Program-made: the position numbers and the translations under genes
Notes under the pieces: model-generated
Database searches by the model: none
The model's input: the letters and a program-made list of their open reading frames with translations, nothing else
What the model was told of the DNA's origin: nothing
Shown here: positions 23,485-32,787 of the stretch, one piece after another
How the letters are laid out: every line of letters starts with the position of its first letter
Position numbering within the stretch: position 1 is the first letter of the stretch
Assembly (NCBI GenBank): GCA_965262485.1
Contig: OZ253540.1
Span: 1,674,001-1,738,000 of the forward strand
Reading direction: 5' to 3'
Length of the DNA: 64,000 nucleotides
Source of the DNA: Bin87 sp965262485
GTDB lineage: Bacteria > Chloroflexota > Dehalococcoidia > Lucifugimonadales > UBA3495

Positions 23485-24674
23485 CCGGCATCCTGAGCGG
23501 AATAAGAGTGCTGGAAATGGGCGGAAATGTTTCGGCCCCTTTCTGCTCCCGGCTTCTCGCCGATTACGGCGCCGACGTTATCAAGATCGAACCTCCCGTG
23601 ATGGGCGATGAAGCCCGCCGCGCGGGACCCTTCGTTGATGACGATCCGCACCCTGACAAAAGCATACCGTTCCTTTACCTGAATACCAACAAACGGGGCG
23701 TTACCCTGGATCCCGCCGGCGATTCCGGCGCCAGTTTGTTGGCGGCATTGATGGAAACCGCCGACGTCCTGGTTGAAAACTTTTCCCCCGACCAAACACC
23801 GGTTCCAAACGTGCAGCGGGGCCAACTGCAAACCACGTATCCGGGATTGATTGTTACGTCTATCACGCCCTTCGGACAGACCGGACCATACCGCAACCTG
23901 GCGGCCACCGACATAGTCGCGTTCGCCATGAGTGGTCTCATGTACCATTCCGGCGACTCAGACCGGGAACCTTTGCGTAATGCCTTGAACCAGTCTTTCT
24001 ACGTTGCGGGGATAAACGGCGCCGTCGCCACTACCGCCGCCCTGTTCCAGCGTCTTGCCACCGGCCGCGGCCAATGTATCGACGTGTCGACGGTGGAGTG
24101 CCTGGCATCCCACCTGGTGCAGGCGGCGCCGTACTATAGTTACATGGGCGCCATCAAAGGACGACGGCCAGTCCGGGGATCGGGATTCGAGGAACTCATG
24201 CCAGCCCGCGACGGTTACGTGATCCCTTCTGTGCAGGGTTCGCAACCCTGGGAAACCGTGGCCGATCTGATCGGGCTGGAAGAACTGCGCGACCCGCGTT
24301 TCGCAACCGGAGCCGGACGCATCGAGTTCGGTGAAGAGCTGAAAGAGTTGTTGATCAAGGGTTTGGGCGAATGGGATCGCAAGCCGCTGTTCCAGGCGTC
24401 CGGTGAGCGAAGGCTCGTTTTCGGTATGGCTCAAGACGCGGGCGATCTTTACGAATGCCCGCACCTGCGGGACCGGGAGTTCTTCAAGTCGGTCGACCAC
24501 CCCGTTGCCGGCGCCGTGGATTACCCGGGCATGGGCCCAAGATTATCTTCCATGGAGCATTCCGCGCCGCGCGCCGCCCCGCTGTTGGGTCAACACAACC
24601 TGGAAATCTACCGCGACGAGTTGGGTTTTTCCGGTGATGAACTGGCGCTGCTGAGTGCGACCGGTACGATCTGA
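23481..24674 (+). CDS. CaiB/BaiF family III CoA-transferase-like protein lacking the catalytic Asp
   Basis: The 397-residue protein is a family III CoA transferase by its N-terminus (MTGILSGIRVLEMGGNVSAPFCSRLLADYGADVIKIE) and the GRGQCIDVSTVECL region. Aligning by the TGRGQ motif against formyl-CoA transferase places F173 (QSFYVAG) at the position of the catalytic aspartate, which normally forms the acyl anhydride. The next gene has Asp at that position. This suggests a non-catalytic subunit of a heteromeric transferase, as in BbsEF-type enzymes, or a changed chemistry. ATG 23481 overlaps the preceding TGA. An upstream frame extension has no start support. Confidence 0.85.
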   Translation: MTGILSGIRVLEMGGNVSAPFCSRLLADYGADVIKIEPPVMGDEARRAGPFVDDDPHPDKSIPFLYLNTNKRGVTLDPAGDSGASLLAALMETADVLVENFSPDQTPVPNVQRGQLQTTYPGLIVTSITPFGQTGPYRNLAATDIVAFAMSGLMYHSGDSDREPLRNALNQSFYVAGINGAVATTAALFQRLATGRGQCIDVSTVECLASHLVQAAPYYSYMGAIKGRRPVRGSGFEELMPARDGYVIPSVQGSQPWETVADLIGLEELRDPRFATGAGRIEFGEELKELLIKGLGEWDRKPLFQASGERRLVFGMAQDAGDLYECPHLRDREFFKSVDHPVAGAVDYPGMGPRLSSMEHSAPRAAPLLGQHNLEIYRDELGFSGDELALLSATGTI

Positions 24675-24714
24675 TGACACCAATCTTGCAAATGTTCAGG
24701 GTGCAACGGGATAC

Positions 24715-26124
24715 ATGACTTCTCTGCCGTTACAGGGTATCCGCGTCGTGGACCTCAGCCGGGTGTTTGCCATGCCCTACTGTGGGGCCTACCTGGCCGA
24801 CCTTGGCGCTGAAGTCATCAAGGTGGACACCCACCATAATCAGTTTGTCGATACCACCCGCACCCTCAACGGGCCGTATCCGGACAACGAGCCCGGCGAA
24901 CTTTATTGGGAGCGCGGCGGCACTTTTAACACGTTGAACCGCGGCAAGTTGAGCCTGACGCTGGACCTGCGCTCAGGCGCCGCCCTCGAGGTGTTGCGCC
25001 AGCTGATAGCGGTGTCTGATGTACTGTTGGAGAATTTCACGCCCCGAGTCATGCACCGATTTGAACTGAGCTACGCGCACCTCAAGGCCATCAAACCGGA
25101 TTTGATTATGGTTTCAAACACCGGCTATGGTCATTCCGGCCCCTGGACCAACTTCGGGGCCATGGCCACCGCTCTGGAACCGACCCACGGCACCGGCGCG
25201 TTCATGGGTTACCTGGATGTTGATCCCGATGGCCATTCGGCTCCCGGAACTGTGCCCAACAAGATTGCCAATTCCTATACCGACTTCCTGGCCAGCTGGA
25301 CGGCGCAGTTGGCAGTGCTCGCCAGCCTGTTTCACCGGGCCCGTACCGGCCAGGGAACCTGGATTGACCTGGCGATGTACCAGGTGGGCGTTTCCTTCAT
25401 GGGGGAAGGTCTGCTGGATTTCGCCTACAACGGCCGGCGAACCCGTCGCCTGGGCAACCGCCACGAGCGCCTGGCGCCCCACGGTTGTTACCCATGTCGC
25501 GGACCGGACGAGTGGGTAGTCATCGCGGCGCGGGACGAAAACGAATGGCAGGAAATTTGCGCTGTCATCGGATTGCCTCAGCTGGTCGCCGACCCCAGGT
25601 TCGCCGATGTCGCCTCGCGGCGCCAACACCAGGACGAATTGGACGAATTGATGGCGGGATGGACTTCTGACAAGTCCCAATACGAGATCATGCACTTGCT
25701 GCAACAAAGGGGAGTACCCGCCGGCCCGGTCCTCGATGGCAAGGGGTTGCTATCTGATTCCCACTTCCGAGCCAGACGTTATTTCGAAACAGTTGATCAC
25801 AAACCCGAAACCGGGTTGGGACGCCAGGAATACTTGGGTCGCGGATGGAAAATGTCAGATAACGATGTTCATATCCGCAAACCTGCCCCTCTATTGGGAG
25901 AGGACAATAGTTACGTGTTGTCTGAAGTGTTGGGACTTTCCCAACCCCGGATCGCGGAACTGGAGAACAGCAACGCCGTTGGGCGAACGTTGGAAGGGGC
26001 TCGGAAACCGGCGTCCGTCCCGCTGGAACGCCAGGTCGAATTGGGTTGGACAGTGGATTACGACGTTGACTACCGACGGCATCTTGCGGAATTGGCTGAT
26101 ACTGAACAATCCTCCGCACCGTGA
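24715..26124 (+). CDS. CaiB/BaiF family III CoA-transferase with catalytic Asp
   Basis: The 469-residue protein starts LPLQGIRVVDLSRVFAMPYCGAYLADLGAEVIKVD, the CoA-binding Rossmann-type entry. D190 (NSYTDFLASW) sits 22 residues before the glycine of TGQGTWIDLAMYQ, exactly where the family's catalytic aspartate lies. The C-terminal part has the usual linker and YFETVDHKPETGLG segment. It follows the Asp-less paralogue by 40 bp, and the two likely form a heteromer or two successive CoA-transfer steps. ATG 24715 is chosen over GTG 24655, because the family normally begins a few residues before 'L.GIRVVDLS'. The ribosome site is weak. Confidence 0.9.
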   Translation: MTSLPLQGIRVVDLSRVFAMPYCGAYLADLGAEVIKVDTHHNQFVDTTRTLNGPYPDNEPGELYWERGGTFNTLNRGKLSLTLDLRSGAALEVLRQLIAVSDVLLENFTPRVMHRFELSYAHLKAIKPDLIMVSNTGYGHSGPWTNFGAMATALEPTHGTGAFMGYLDVDPDGHSAPGTVPNKIANSYTDFLASWTAQLAVLASLFHRARTGQGTWIDLAMYQVGVSFMGEGLLDFAYNGRRTRRLGNRHERLAPHGCYPCRGPDEWVVIAARDENEWQEICAVIGLPQLVADPRFADVASRRQHQDELDELMAGWTSDKSQYEIMHLLQQRGVPAGPVLDGKGLLSDSHFRARRYFETVDHKPETGLGRQEYLGRGWKMSDNDVHIRKPAPLLGEDNSYVLSEVLGLSQPRIAELENSNAVGRTLEGARKPASVPLERQVELGWTVDYDVDYRRHLAELADTEQSSAP

Positions 26125-26151
26125 ACCACGCGCGCCGTTGGCCTCGGAACT

Positions 26152-26180
26152 GGATTCCCGCTTTCGCGGGAATGACGGTG
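26152..26180. repeat. Small GGATTCCCGC...GCGGGAAT dispersed palindrome
   Basis: GATTCCCGCTTTCGCGGGAATGACGG folds as a hairpin (ATTCCCGC with GCGGGAAT). The same unit occurs inside the 158-bp repeats at 52099-52256 and 53529-53686 and at 59411-59552. Here it lies 28 bp after the CaiB stop and could also serve as a terminator, though no U-tract follows. Confidence 0.75.
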
Positions 26181-26331
26181 GTTAAACCGTCCATATGCGA
26201 TTGCCCTGCATGAGGGAAACGCCGGGGTTGAACGGGTTTCTACCCCGGTGTATGCTCGCTCCAGCACGTCTCGCGAACCTGCCAATGGTTCGGCGTGGGC
26301 GGAGCATCCTGATTTCGCCGAGGAGCAGGCT

Positions 26332-27360
26332 ATGAACTTCGGTATGTTCACCGACTTCCACGTCCGAGGGGGCATGACCCAGGCAGAAGCCTTTGAGGAA
26401 TCTTTCAATCAGGTCGCTGAGGCGGAGAAGATGGGCATCGACTCGGTCTGGCTGGCCGAGCATCATTTCACTCCTGACCGGTCTGTCCTGGCCTCACCTC
26501 TCATCATTGCCAGCGCCATCGCCGCCCGCACTTCAACTCTCCGCGTTGGACTGGCGGTGCAAGTCTTGCCGTTGACCAATCCCTTGCGAGTGGCGGAGGA
26601 AGCGGCGACTGTTGACCACATCAGCAGGGGGCGCTTCGATTTCGGCATCGGACGCAGTGGCCTGACCAAGTATTACCAGGGCTACAACATCCCGTACTCC
26701 GAAAGCCGCGGCAGATTTTTTGAGGCGCTGCAGGTGATCATGACCGCTTGGAAAGGAGAGAACTTCTCCTACCAGGGCGACTTCTACGCTTACGACGACG
26801 TGCAGGTCGTTCCCCAACCTTTGCAGCAGCCCTATCCGCCGACACGCATCGCCGTGGCCTCGGCAGACACCTTCCCCCTCGTTGGCAAGTTGGGCCATCC
26901 CATCTTCATCAGCGCCGCGGCGGGCATTCCGGCCCTCAAGGAACGGCTCGAACTTTACCGGACCGCCAGGAAAGAAGCCGGCTGGGATGGGCCAGGTGAG
27001 GTAACCCTCCGCATCCCCGCATACGTGGCGGAAACTACTTCCAAAGCTCACGAGGAACCGAAGGACAGCGCCATCCATGCCATCCAGTACGCCGCCACGG
27101 AACTCATCAAGACCGCGGCCAGCGAGGAAGGAGTGGAACGGCTGCGGCAAACGGCCAATATCCCCTACGAGGAGATTCTGCAACGGCGGGTTATGTTTGG
27201 CACACCCCAGGAGGTGACCGAACGGCTGGAAGAATATCGGGAAGAACTGGACATTTCCGGCGTGGTGCTGGAGACCAACTACGGCGGCCAGATACCCAAC
27301 GACCGCGTGATGGCTTCTGTGCGTATGCTGACCGAGAAGGTAGCCCCCGGCTTCAAGTAA
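26332..27360 (+). CDS. LLM-class flavin-dependent oxidoreductase (luciferase-like)
   Basis: The 342-residue protein has the bacterial luciferase-like TIM barrel. It reads MNFGMFTDFHVRGGMTQAEAFEESFNQVAEAEKMGIDSVWLAEHHF, then ASAIAARTSTLRVGLAVQVLPLTNPLRVAEEAATVDHISRGRFDFGIGRS, the standard order. Such proteins are FMNH2-dependent monooxygenases or F420-dependent oxidoreductases; SAR202-type genomes are known for expanded flavin monooxygenase paralogues. ATG 26332 follows GAGGAG and is better than the upstream frame. It ends the catabolic run. No flavin reductase is adjacent. Confidence 0.9.
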   Translation: MNFGMFTDFHVRGGMTQAEAFEESFNQVAEAEKMGIDSVWLAEHHFTPDRSVLASPLIIASAIAARTSTLRVGLAVQVLPLTNPLRVAEEAATVDHISRGRFDFGIGRSGLTKYYQGYNIPYSESRGRFFEALQVIMTAWKGENFSYQGDFYAYDDVQVVPQPLQQPYPPTRIAVASADTFPLVGKLGHPIFISAAAGIPALKERLELYRTARKEAGWDGPGEVTLRIPAYVAETTSKAHEEPKDSAIHAIQYAATELIKTAASEEGVERLRQTANIPYEEILQRRVMFGTPQEVTERLEEYREELDISGVVLETNYGGQIPNDRVMASVRMLTEKVAPGFK

Positions 27361-28347
27361 CCCCCGCCGGGACGGGTCGCGCTCCACCACCGCAGCCGTC
27401 GGTGTCGTTCTACTGCCCCCTGCTGAATGCCAGCGGTTGCCAACAATTTGATTTGTCGCTGCTAGCACGCCTGCGGAGCCGGGATTTCGTGTCGCAGGGA
27501 CTATTGGAAAGCCAAATTGTCAGTGCGGAGTGTGGATTCGCAGACCGGACCGGACTGTACTAAACGCACTGGACCGTCGGTATGTCCCCTGCCGGCAATC
27601 ATGTTCCCAGATTCCGTGTAAACGCCTCAAAATGAGAAGACTCCCGAAGATCTGGGGGTCTTTTTGGTTAAGTCCCGTCAGGCCGCTTCACCTACGCCTT
27701 GAGGTTTGGGGCGATGGCTTTTTCGCCGGCCGGAACGGCAGCGAACGTTGCGTGCCTGTTCAAACTCCGTCGAGTTGCTGGCCTCGGGAAACGGAGTCTG
27801 ATCCAAATAACCGGACTGCGGCAGCGTCCCTGTATCAAACAATCGGAATTTATACTATTGTGAATCGATATAATTATGGTAAAATGCCGATGATTAGCGA
27901 TGATTAGATTTTAATCGAAGTAAATTTTTCTCCGAGAGTCATTTTTCGGCCTGATTGTTCGCAGGTTTGATGATACCAATCAGGCGTTGACCGGCGCATC
28001 ACACGCGTCAACGGGAGGTAGTTTCCAGGACCGGAAATTCGCCATTGCATCGAAAAGCCACTGCAGAAATGCCTGATTTGGGTGGCGTACTTTCTTCCGA
28101 GGGTTCTACGTATCCGATATCGTAAAACGATCTGAGGCGTTCGCCTGCGGAAACGAGTCGGGACGTATCCCGACCCACCCTGAGAACAACGTATCCCGGT
28201 AAACGCAAATTCCTCAGTGCCGAACAGCCACGATGTCGATGTGCATCGTCTGATACGTGAAGATATTGCCAGGCGCCGCCGTTGGACATGACCCGTTTTT
28301 CAGTCTACGTTCGCGCCGCATACGATAAGAAAGCAAAAGGAATAAAG
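27361..28347. other. Long intergenic region (987 bp) before the ABC importer
   Basis: No convincing gene. The only frames (27530-27907 plus, 28008-28289 minus) have random-looking, Arg/Cys/Trp-rich translations and no start context. The interval contains one terminator (27637-27665) and an AT-rich patch at 27840-27930 with TATAAT at 27869-27874 that might be a promoter, although I find no good -35. It may hold the distant control region of the importer operon or an RNA I cannot resolve. Confidence 0.55.
27637..27665 (+). terminator. Rho-independent terminator
   Basis: AGACTCCC (27638-27645) pairs with GGGGGTCT (27654-27661, one G-U pair) around an 8-nt loop and is followed by five Ts. It lies 277 bp after the luciferase-like gene and probably ends that transcript. 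Confidence 0.75.
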
Positions 28348-29268
28348 ATGCAGCGTTTCATTATTGTTCGCGTATTCCATTCAATGATCGCTCTGGTGGC
28401 GATCAGCATTATCGTCTTTAGCCTGGCCCGTATCACCGGTAACCCCCTGGACGTACTGCTTCCGATTGAAGCTACCCAGGAAGACTTTGATCGGGTTGAA
28501 AGAGTCTGGGGGTTGGATAAGCCTCTTCCCTTACAGTACTTCAAGTACGTTAACAACATCATGCACGGAAACTTTGGCAATTCCTTCAAATGGCAGGACA
28601 AAACCGCTTGGGAATTAGTAACCAGCCGGTTCCCGGCTACCCTCCAGTTGGCGGCCCTGGCGCTCGTGTTAAGCGTGATCATTGCGGTACCGATCGGCGT
28701 GATTGCGGCGGTGAAGAAAGACTCCCCAATCGACTACGCCGGTAAGCTGATAGCTTTGCTGGGCCAGTCCTTGCCGTCTTTTTGGCTGGGAATCGTCTTG
28801 ATGTGGATTTTCGCCGTCCAACTGGACCTGCTCCCCACATCAGGCAAGGGTGGGTTAGACCACATGATCCTACCCGCCGTTGCCCTCGGATGGTTCCAGG
28901 TAGCCGCAATCATGAGGCTGACCCGTTCTTCGCTGCTGGAAGTTTTGGATACCGAATTCGTGAAACTGGCCCGCATCAAAGGTCTGTCTGAGAGGAAAGT
29001 AATCTGGAAGCACTGCTTGCGCAACGCTCTCATTACTCCGCTCACCTACTTTGGACTCATCCTGGGGAGTTTCCTCACCGGTTCGGTAGTCACCGAAACC
29101 GTATTCGCCTGGCCTGGGGTCGGGTTGCTGGCGATTGACGCCGTTAGGGCTCGTGATTTTCAGGTTGTACAGACGGTCGTGCTTTTCTTCGCAACCATTT
29201 ACATCTTCGCCAACCTGGCAGTGGACATCATGTACGCCTACCTGGACCCTCGCATCAGGTATGACTGA
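28348..29268 (+). CDS. Peptide/nickel-type ABC transporter permease (DppB-like)
   Basis: The 306-residue inner-membrane permease belongs to the DppB/OppB type. The N-terminal helix is MQRFIIVRVFHSMIALVAISIIVFSLARITGNPLDVLL, followed by a periplasmic region with VWGLDKPLPLQYFKYV and NFGNSF, then five more helices. The cytoplasmic EAA loop reads LARIKGLSERKVIWKHCLRNALITPLT. ATG 28348 follows AAAGGAAT; a frame start 22 codons earlier adds only polar residues. It pairs with the DppC-type gene downstream. No ABC ATPase gene is found nearby. Confidence 0.92.
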   Translation: MQRFIIVRVFHSMIALVAISIIVFSLARITGNPLDVLLPIEATQEDFDRVERVWGLDKPLPLQYFKYVNNIMHGNFGNSFKWQDKTAWELVTSRFPATLQLAALALVLSVIIAVPIGVIAAVKKDSPIDYAGKLIALLGQSLPSFWLGIVLMWIFAVQLDLLPTSGKGGLDHMILPAVALGWFQVAAIMRLTRSSLLEVLDTEFVKLARIKGLSERKVIWKHCLRNALITPLTYFGLILGSFLTGSVVTETVFAWPGVGLLAIDAVRARDFQVVQTVVLFFATIYIFANLAVDIMYAYLDPRIRYD

Positions 29269-29453
29269 TCAGCGCGGTCTATTTACTCAGCTGCATTGGC
29301 CGATCTACGGAGTTGGCCGGCATTTCAATCATAGATTACACAACATTTGATTCACACCGAATTTATCAGCGTACTGCGACTCAGGGATATCGCCGGGTTG
29401 AAAGCGCAGTGCGATACCTCCACCACGAATACAGGAAAGAGTACGGAGAAACT

Positions 29454-30386
29454 ATGGCAGGCATAGCGCTACCCCAGCGATTCCCGGGACTAAGAGCTCT
29501 GGCCGGCTGGCGAGCTGTTTTTAAAGATCAACGATTTCCAGTCATACCCGTTACGATATTGTTGATCGTGCTGGTAATTCCAGCCATTTTCGCCAACCAG
29601 GTGGCGCCCCACGATCCGCTGAAAGGCAGCTTGCCGAACCGCTTGCGTCCACCGGTCTGGACCAATCCGGAGGTGGTAAACGGAGTGGAGGTTAAGGCGG
29701 GCGGGACCTGGCAACACATCCTGGGCACCGACAAGCAGGGCCGGGATATGCTGAGCCGCATCATTCACGGGGCCCGCATCTCATTAACCGTCTCGCTGAT
29801 CGCCGTTTTCATTGCCGGATTTATCGGCACTGTCCTTGGGCTAATGGCAGGATTTTTCGGCGGGTGGATTGATCACCTGGTAATGAGGGTGGTGGACATC
29901 GGCCTTTCCATACCGGCCATTCTTTTGGCTCTGGTGCTGGTGTCCGCAATTGGCGCCAGCTTTGGCACGGTCATTGTGGTTATTGGCGGTATTTTCTGGT
30001 CCCGTTACGCCCGCATGGTGCGAGGAGACACGCTGAGCATTAAAAGTCAGGATTTTGTCGCCCGGTCCCGGGTGGCGGGATCATCCAACAGCCGCATCAT
30101 GGGCCGCCACATTTTCCCCAACGTCATGAATACCATCATTGTCCTCGGCACACTGGAAATCGGCCAGGTGATCCTGCTGGAAGCAACCCTGAGCTTCCTG
30201 GGAGCCGGCATCCCCAAGCCTACCCCGGCGTGGGGGTTGATGGTCTCTGACGGTAGAGAACTGATCACTGACGCCTGGTGGGTGGCTATGTTCCCCGGCG
30301 TCGCTATCTTGCTAACGGTACTGTCGTTGAACCTCTTTGGCGACTGGGTGCGTGATCGCCTGGACCCGAAACTGCGCAACGTATAA
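29454..30386 (+). CDS. Peptide/nickel-type ABC transporter permease (DppC-like)
   Basis: The 310-residue permease is of the DppC/OppC type. It has an N-terminal cytosolic helix and first membrane segment, then the typical APHDPLKGSLPNRLRPP and HILGTDKQGRDMLSRIIHGARISL lead into the membrane domain. The EAA loop is SRVAGSSNSRIMGRHIFPNVMNTIIV and the C-terminal part reads LEATLSFLGAGIPKPTPAWGLMVSDGRE. ATG 29454 follows CGGAGAAA. It would pair with the DppB-like protein to form the channel for the substrate delivered by the binding proteins downstream. Confidence 0.93.
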   Translation: MAGIALPQRFPGLRALAGWRAVFKDQRFPVIPVTILLIVLVIPAIFANQVAPHDPLKGSLPNRLRPPVWTNPEVVNGVEVKAGGTWQHILGTDKQGRDMLSRIIHGARISLTVSLIAVFIAGFIGTVLGLMAGFFGGWIDHLVMRVVDIGLSIPAILLALVLVSAIGASFGTVIVVIGGIFWSRYARMVRGDTLSIKSQDFVARSRVAGSSNSRIMGRHIFPNVMNTIIVLGTLEIGQVILLEATLSFLGAGIPKPTPAWGLMVSDGRELITDAWWVAMFPGVAILLTVLSLNLFGDWVRDRLDPKLRNV

Positions 30387-30576
30387 CCCACGAGACGGCA
30401 ATCTGGGCCTACTGTGACACTCACCGGAGCCAACGGCCGGCGACTGCTTTCGCGATGTTGCTTCGATCAACTACGTGGGCTTTACCACCGATTCCAGGTA
30501 GTCAATTTCGGCTATATGCATTTAGGAGGTCAAATATACATCTGACGGATCAAGATTTACACCGGAGGAATCAATC

Positions 30577-32382
30577 GTGCATTATCGGTTCAAACAAACC
30601 AAAGTATTGTTATTCGGATGCCTGCTGCTCATCATGGCATTGGCCATTTCCTGCGGCGGAGCGGCTGAGGATTCTACGGACCCACAGCAGCCTGAGGTTG
30701 CCAGCGCTACTGAAACCGCCACGACTGGCGAATCCAGTGCATCGATCGCCACTGAAACGGCCGCGACCGGTGAATCCAGTGCGTCGGTCGCCACGGCCGT
30801 CCCTCAATCTACCCAGGAAAGTCCCGCAATGACCGAGCCCACCGTGGGCCGTCTCAGGGTAGCCTTCACGGTTCCGCCCCAGGAAACCAACCTCCCCTGG
30901 ATCGGTCCCCGAAGCCTGCTCACTCAACTGAGCCCCATGGTCGAGACGCTCCTCGACATCGACCCCGAAACCGGCGCATTCATGCCGATGTTGGCCACGC
31001 GCTGGGAAATGGCGCCGGACGGCAAGAGCTGGACTATGGACTTGCGGGAAGGGGTGATGTACCACTCCGAATTTGGCGAATTCAATGCCCAGGACGTGGC
31101 GCACATGAGATCCCTCATGGGCCCCCAGGAAGGAAACCTCAACAGCTTCCGCAACACCTGGGCCACCACGGTGAATAACGTAGAAATCGTGGACGATCAC
31201 AGGGTTGTTTTCCAGCTGGAAAAACCGGACCCTGGCCTGGATTTCTTCCTGTCACTGAGCGGAGACCTGGTCATGCTGAGCAAGAATCAGTGGGATCAGG
31301 AAGGTCAGGATGGCCTCGAGCAACGCCTGATCGGCACCGGCCCTTACGAATACCTGGAACGCGAGGTGGGCCAGTCCATTTCCTTTAGCCGGGTTCCTTA
31401 CGAACACTGGCGCGTGCCCAACGCGGACTTCCGGGAGTTGGAGTTGGTGTGGGCCCCCGAATCGGCAACACGCCTGGCGATGCTGCTAACCCAAGAGGCT
31501 CACATGGCCGAACTACCCCGGGACGTGCTGGCCCAAGCGGTGTCAGACGGCATGGAAATCTCCCAGAGCGGTCTGGGCGCCATACTCACCTGGCTCGTAA
31601 TGGGCGGCCAGTATTACACAACCGGCGATGAGGTCTACGATGCCACCGTGCCTTACGCCCAGCCCGGCGAGAACGGTCGCCTGGTGCGTAAAGCCATGAA
31701 CAAAGCCATCAGCCGGGACCAGATTAACGAGTTCATCTTCAGGCAAGGCGGGACAACCATGCTGGTGCATGGCTACCACCCAACCCTGCCCGGCTGGAAC
31801 CCGGAATGGGAAGATCGGTGGGAAGAGGAATACGGCTACGATCCCGAGGCAGCGAAAGATTTGCTGGAGCAAGCCGGATACCCCGACGGCTTCAAGTTGA
31901 AGATGTACGGAGCCCACACTCTGCCAGGGGTGCCGGAACTGCCTGACATCGCTGAAGCAGTGAGCATCTTCTGGACCGAGATCGGAATCGACGTCGAAAT
32001 CGTGAGCCTGGAGTTCTCGGCGGTCCGTCCTCAATACCGAACCAAGCAAATCCAGGGCTTCACCTTTCCAATGAGGACCGTGCGCCGACCTCTGCAGGAA
32101 CAGATCCGCCTTTTCAATCTCCCTGATGGAGTGGTCCACCATTACGAAACTGACTCCGTCGTCGAGACATGGAATGAGTTGTCGTTGACCCTGGACCCAG
32201 AGGAACGAGACCGCCTGATCCGGGAGATTGGAAACGAGAAGTTTGACAATCATGAGACCATACCCCTGCTCTGGATATTTTTCCAGGTTGCGATCAACCC
32301 GGATGTAATAGCCGAGTACAAATACCCCGGAACGGCAGCCAGCAACTTTAGCCACCTGGAAACAATCAAGGCCGTTCGTTAA
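30577..32382 (+). CDS. Lipoprotein solute-binding protein of peptide-type ABC transporter (SBP_bac_5), copy 1
   Basis: The 601-residue protein begins with a lipoprotein signal (KVLLFGCLLLIMALAISC) with the lipobox cysteine at about residue 25, then a Thr/Ser/Ala-rich linker with a duplicated ETA-TGESSAS unit. The mature domain is family 5: LATRWEMAPDGKSWTMDLREGVMYHS, EFNAQDVAHMRSLM, and RKAMNKAISRDQINEFIF. It captures a peptide-like or other oligo-substrate outside the membrane for the two permeases upstream. GTG start at 30577 follows GGAGGA. The next gene is a close tandem copy. Confidence 0.93.
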   Translation: MHYRFKQTKVLLFGCLLLIMALAISCGGAAEDSTDPQQPEVASATETATTGESSASIATETAATGESSASVATAVPQSTQESPAMTEPTVGRLRVAFTVPPQETNLPWIGPRSLLTQLSPMVETLLDIDPETGAFMPMLATRWEMAPDGKSWTMDLREGVMYHSEFGEFNAQDVAHMRSLMGPQEGNLNSFRNTWATTVNNVEIVDDHRVVFQLEKPDPGLDFFLSLSGDLVMLSKNQWDQEGQDGLEQRLIGTGPYEYLEREVGQSISFSRVPYEHWRVPNADFRELELVWAPESATRLAMLLTQEAHMAELPRDVLAQAVSDGMEISQSGLGAILTWLVMGGQYYTTGDEVYDATVPYAQPGENGRLVRKAMNKAISRDQINEFIFRQGGTTMLVHGYHPTLPGWNPEWEDRWEEEYGYDPEAAKDLLEQAGYPDGFKLKMYGAHTLPGVPELPDIAEAVSIFWTEIGIDVEIVSLEFSAVRPQYRTKQIQGFTFPMRTVRRPLQEQIRLFNLPDGVVHHYETDSVVETWNELSLTLDPEERDRLIREIGNEKFDNHETIPLLWIFFQVAINPDVIAEYKYPGTAASNFSHLETIKAVR

Positions 32383-32491
32383 CAAACACAAACCAGCCAC
32401 AACCTAAAAGACAGCTAACTAATTCAACGTGAAGGCTGCGCATCCGAGGCACGAGTCTTCGGAAAGCAAATAGCCTTCGACAATCGGAAAA

Positions 32492-32539
32492 CAGGCCGGG
32501 GAAGGATCGTCCTGATTGATCATCCCTCCCCGGCCTGTC
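32492..32539 (+). terminator. Strong hairpin between the two binding-protein copies
   Basis: CAGGCCGGGGAAGGAT pairs with ATCCCTCCCCGGCCTG (one bulge) around a 16-nt loop. No clear U-tract follows, so it may limit read-through or protect upstream mRNA as often seen after binding-protein genes, raising their level over the permeases. Confidence 0.65.
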
Positions 32540-32787
32540 GCATTTCACGCACCAAAGAAAAGAAAGGAGGCCAGATTACCGTGCTCCCCGGGTTCAATAG
32601 GTCCGAGGGTTAGTGACCCACTCATTGGTTGATGGTCGTGTAGTTAATAGCGGGTTGTCGCCCCGTGGCGCAGCCACCGGCTACCGACACGGCGGTAACA
32701 GGCGCTGGGCGAGCATTGGCTCACCACAAGTACCGGGCCGTCAAATTGACACCAGGCAGGTCAAATTTAGAGAAGGAGGAATCAATC

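Noticed and set aside
27530..27907. 125-codon frame in the long gap before the ABC importer
   Set aside because: Random-looking composition, crosses a terminator, no ribosome site.
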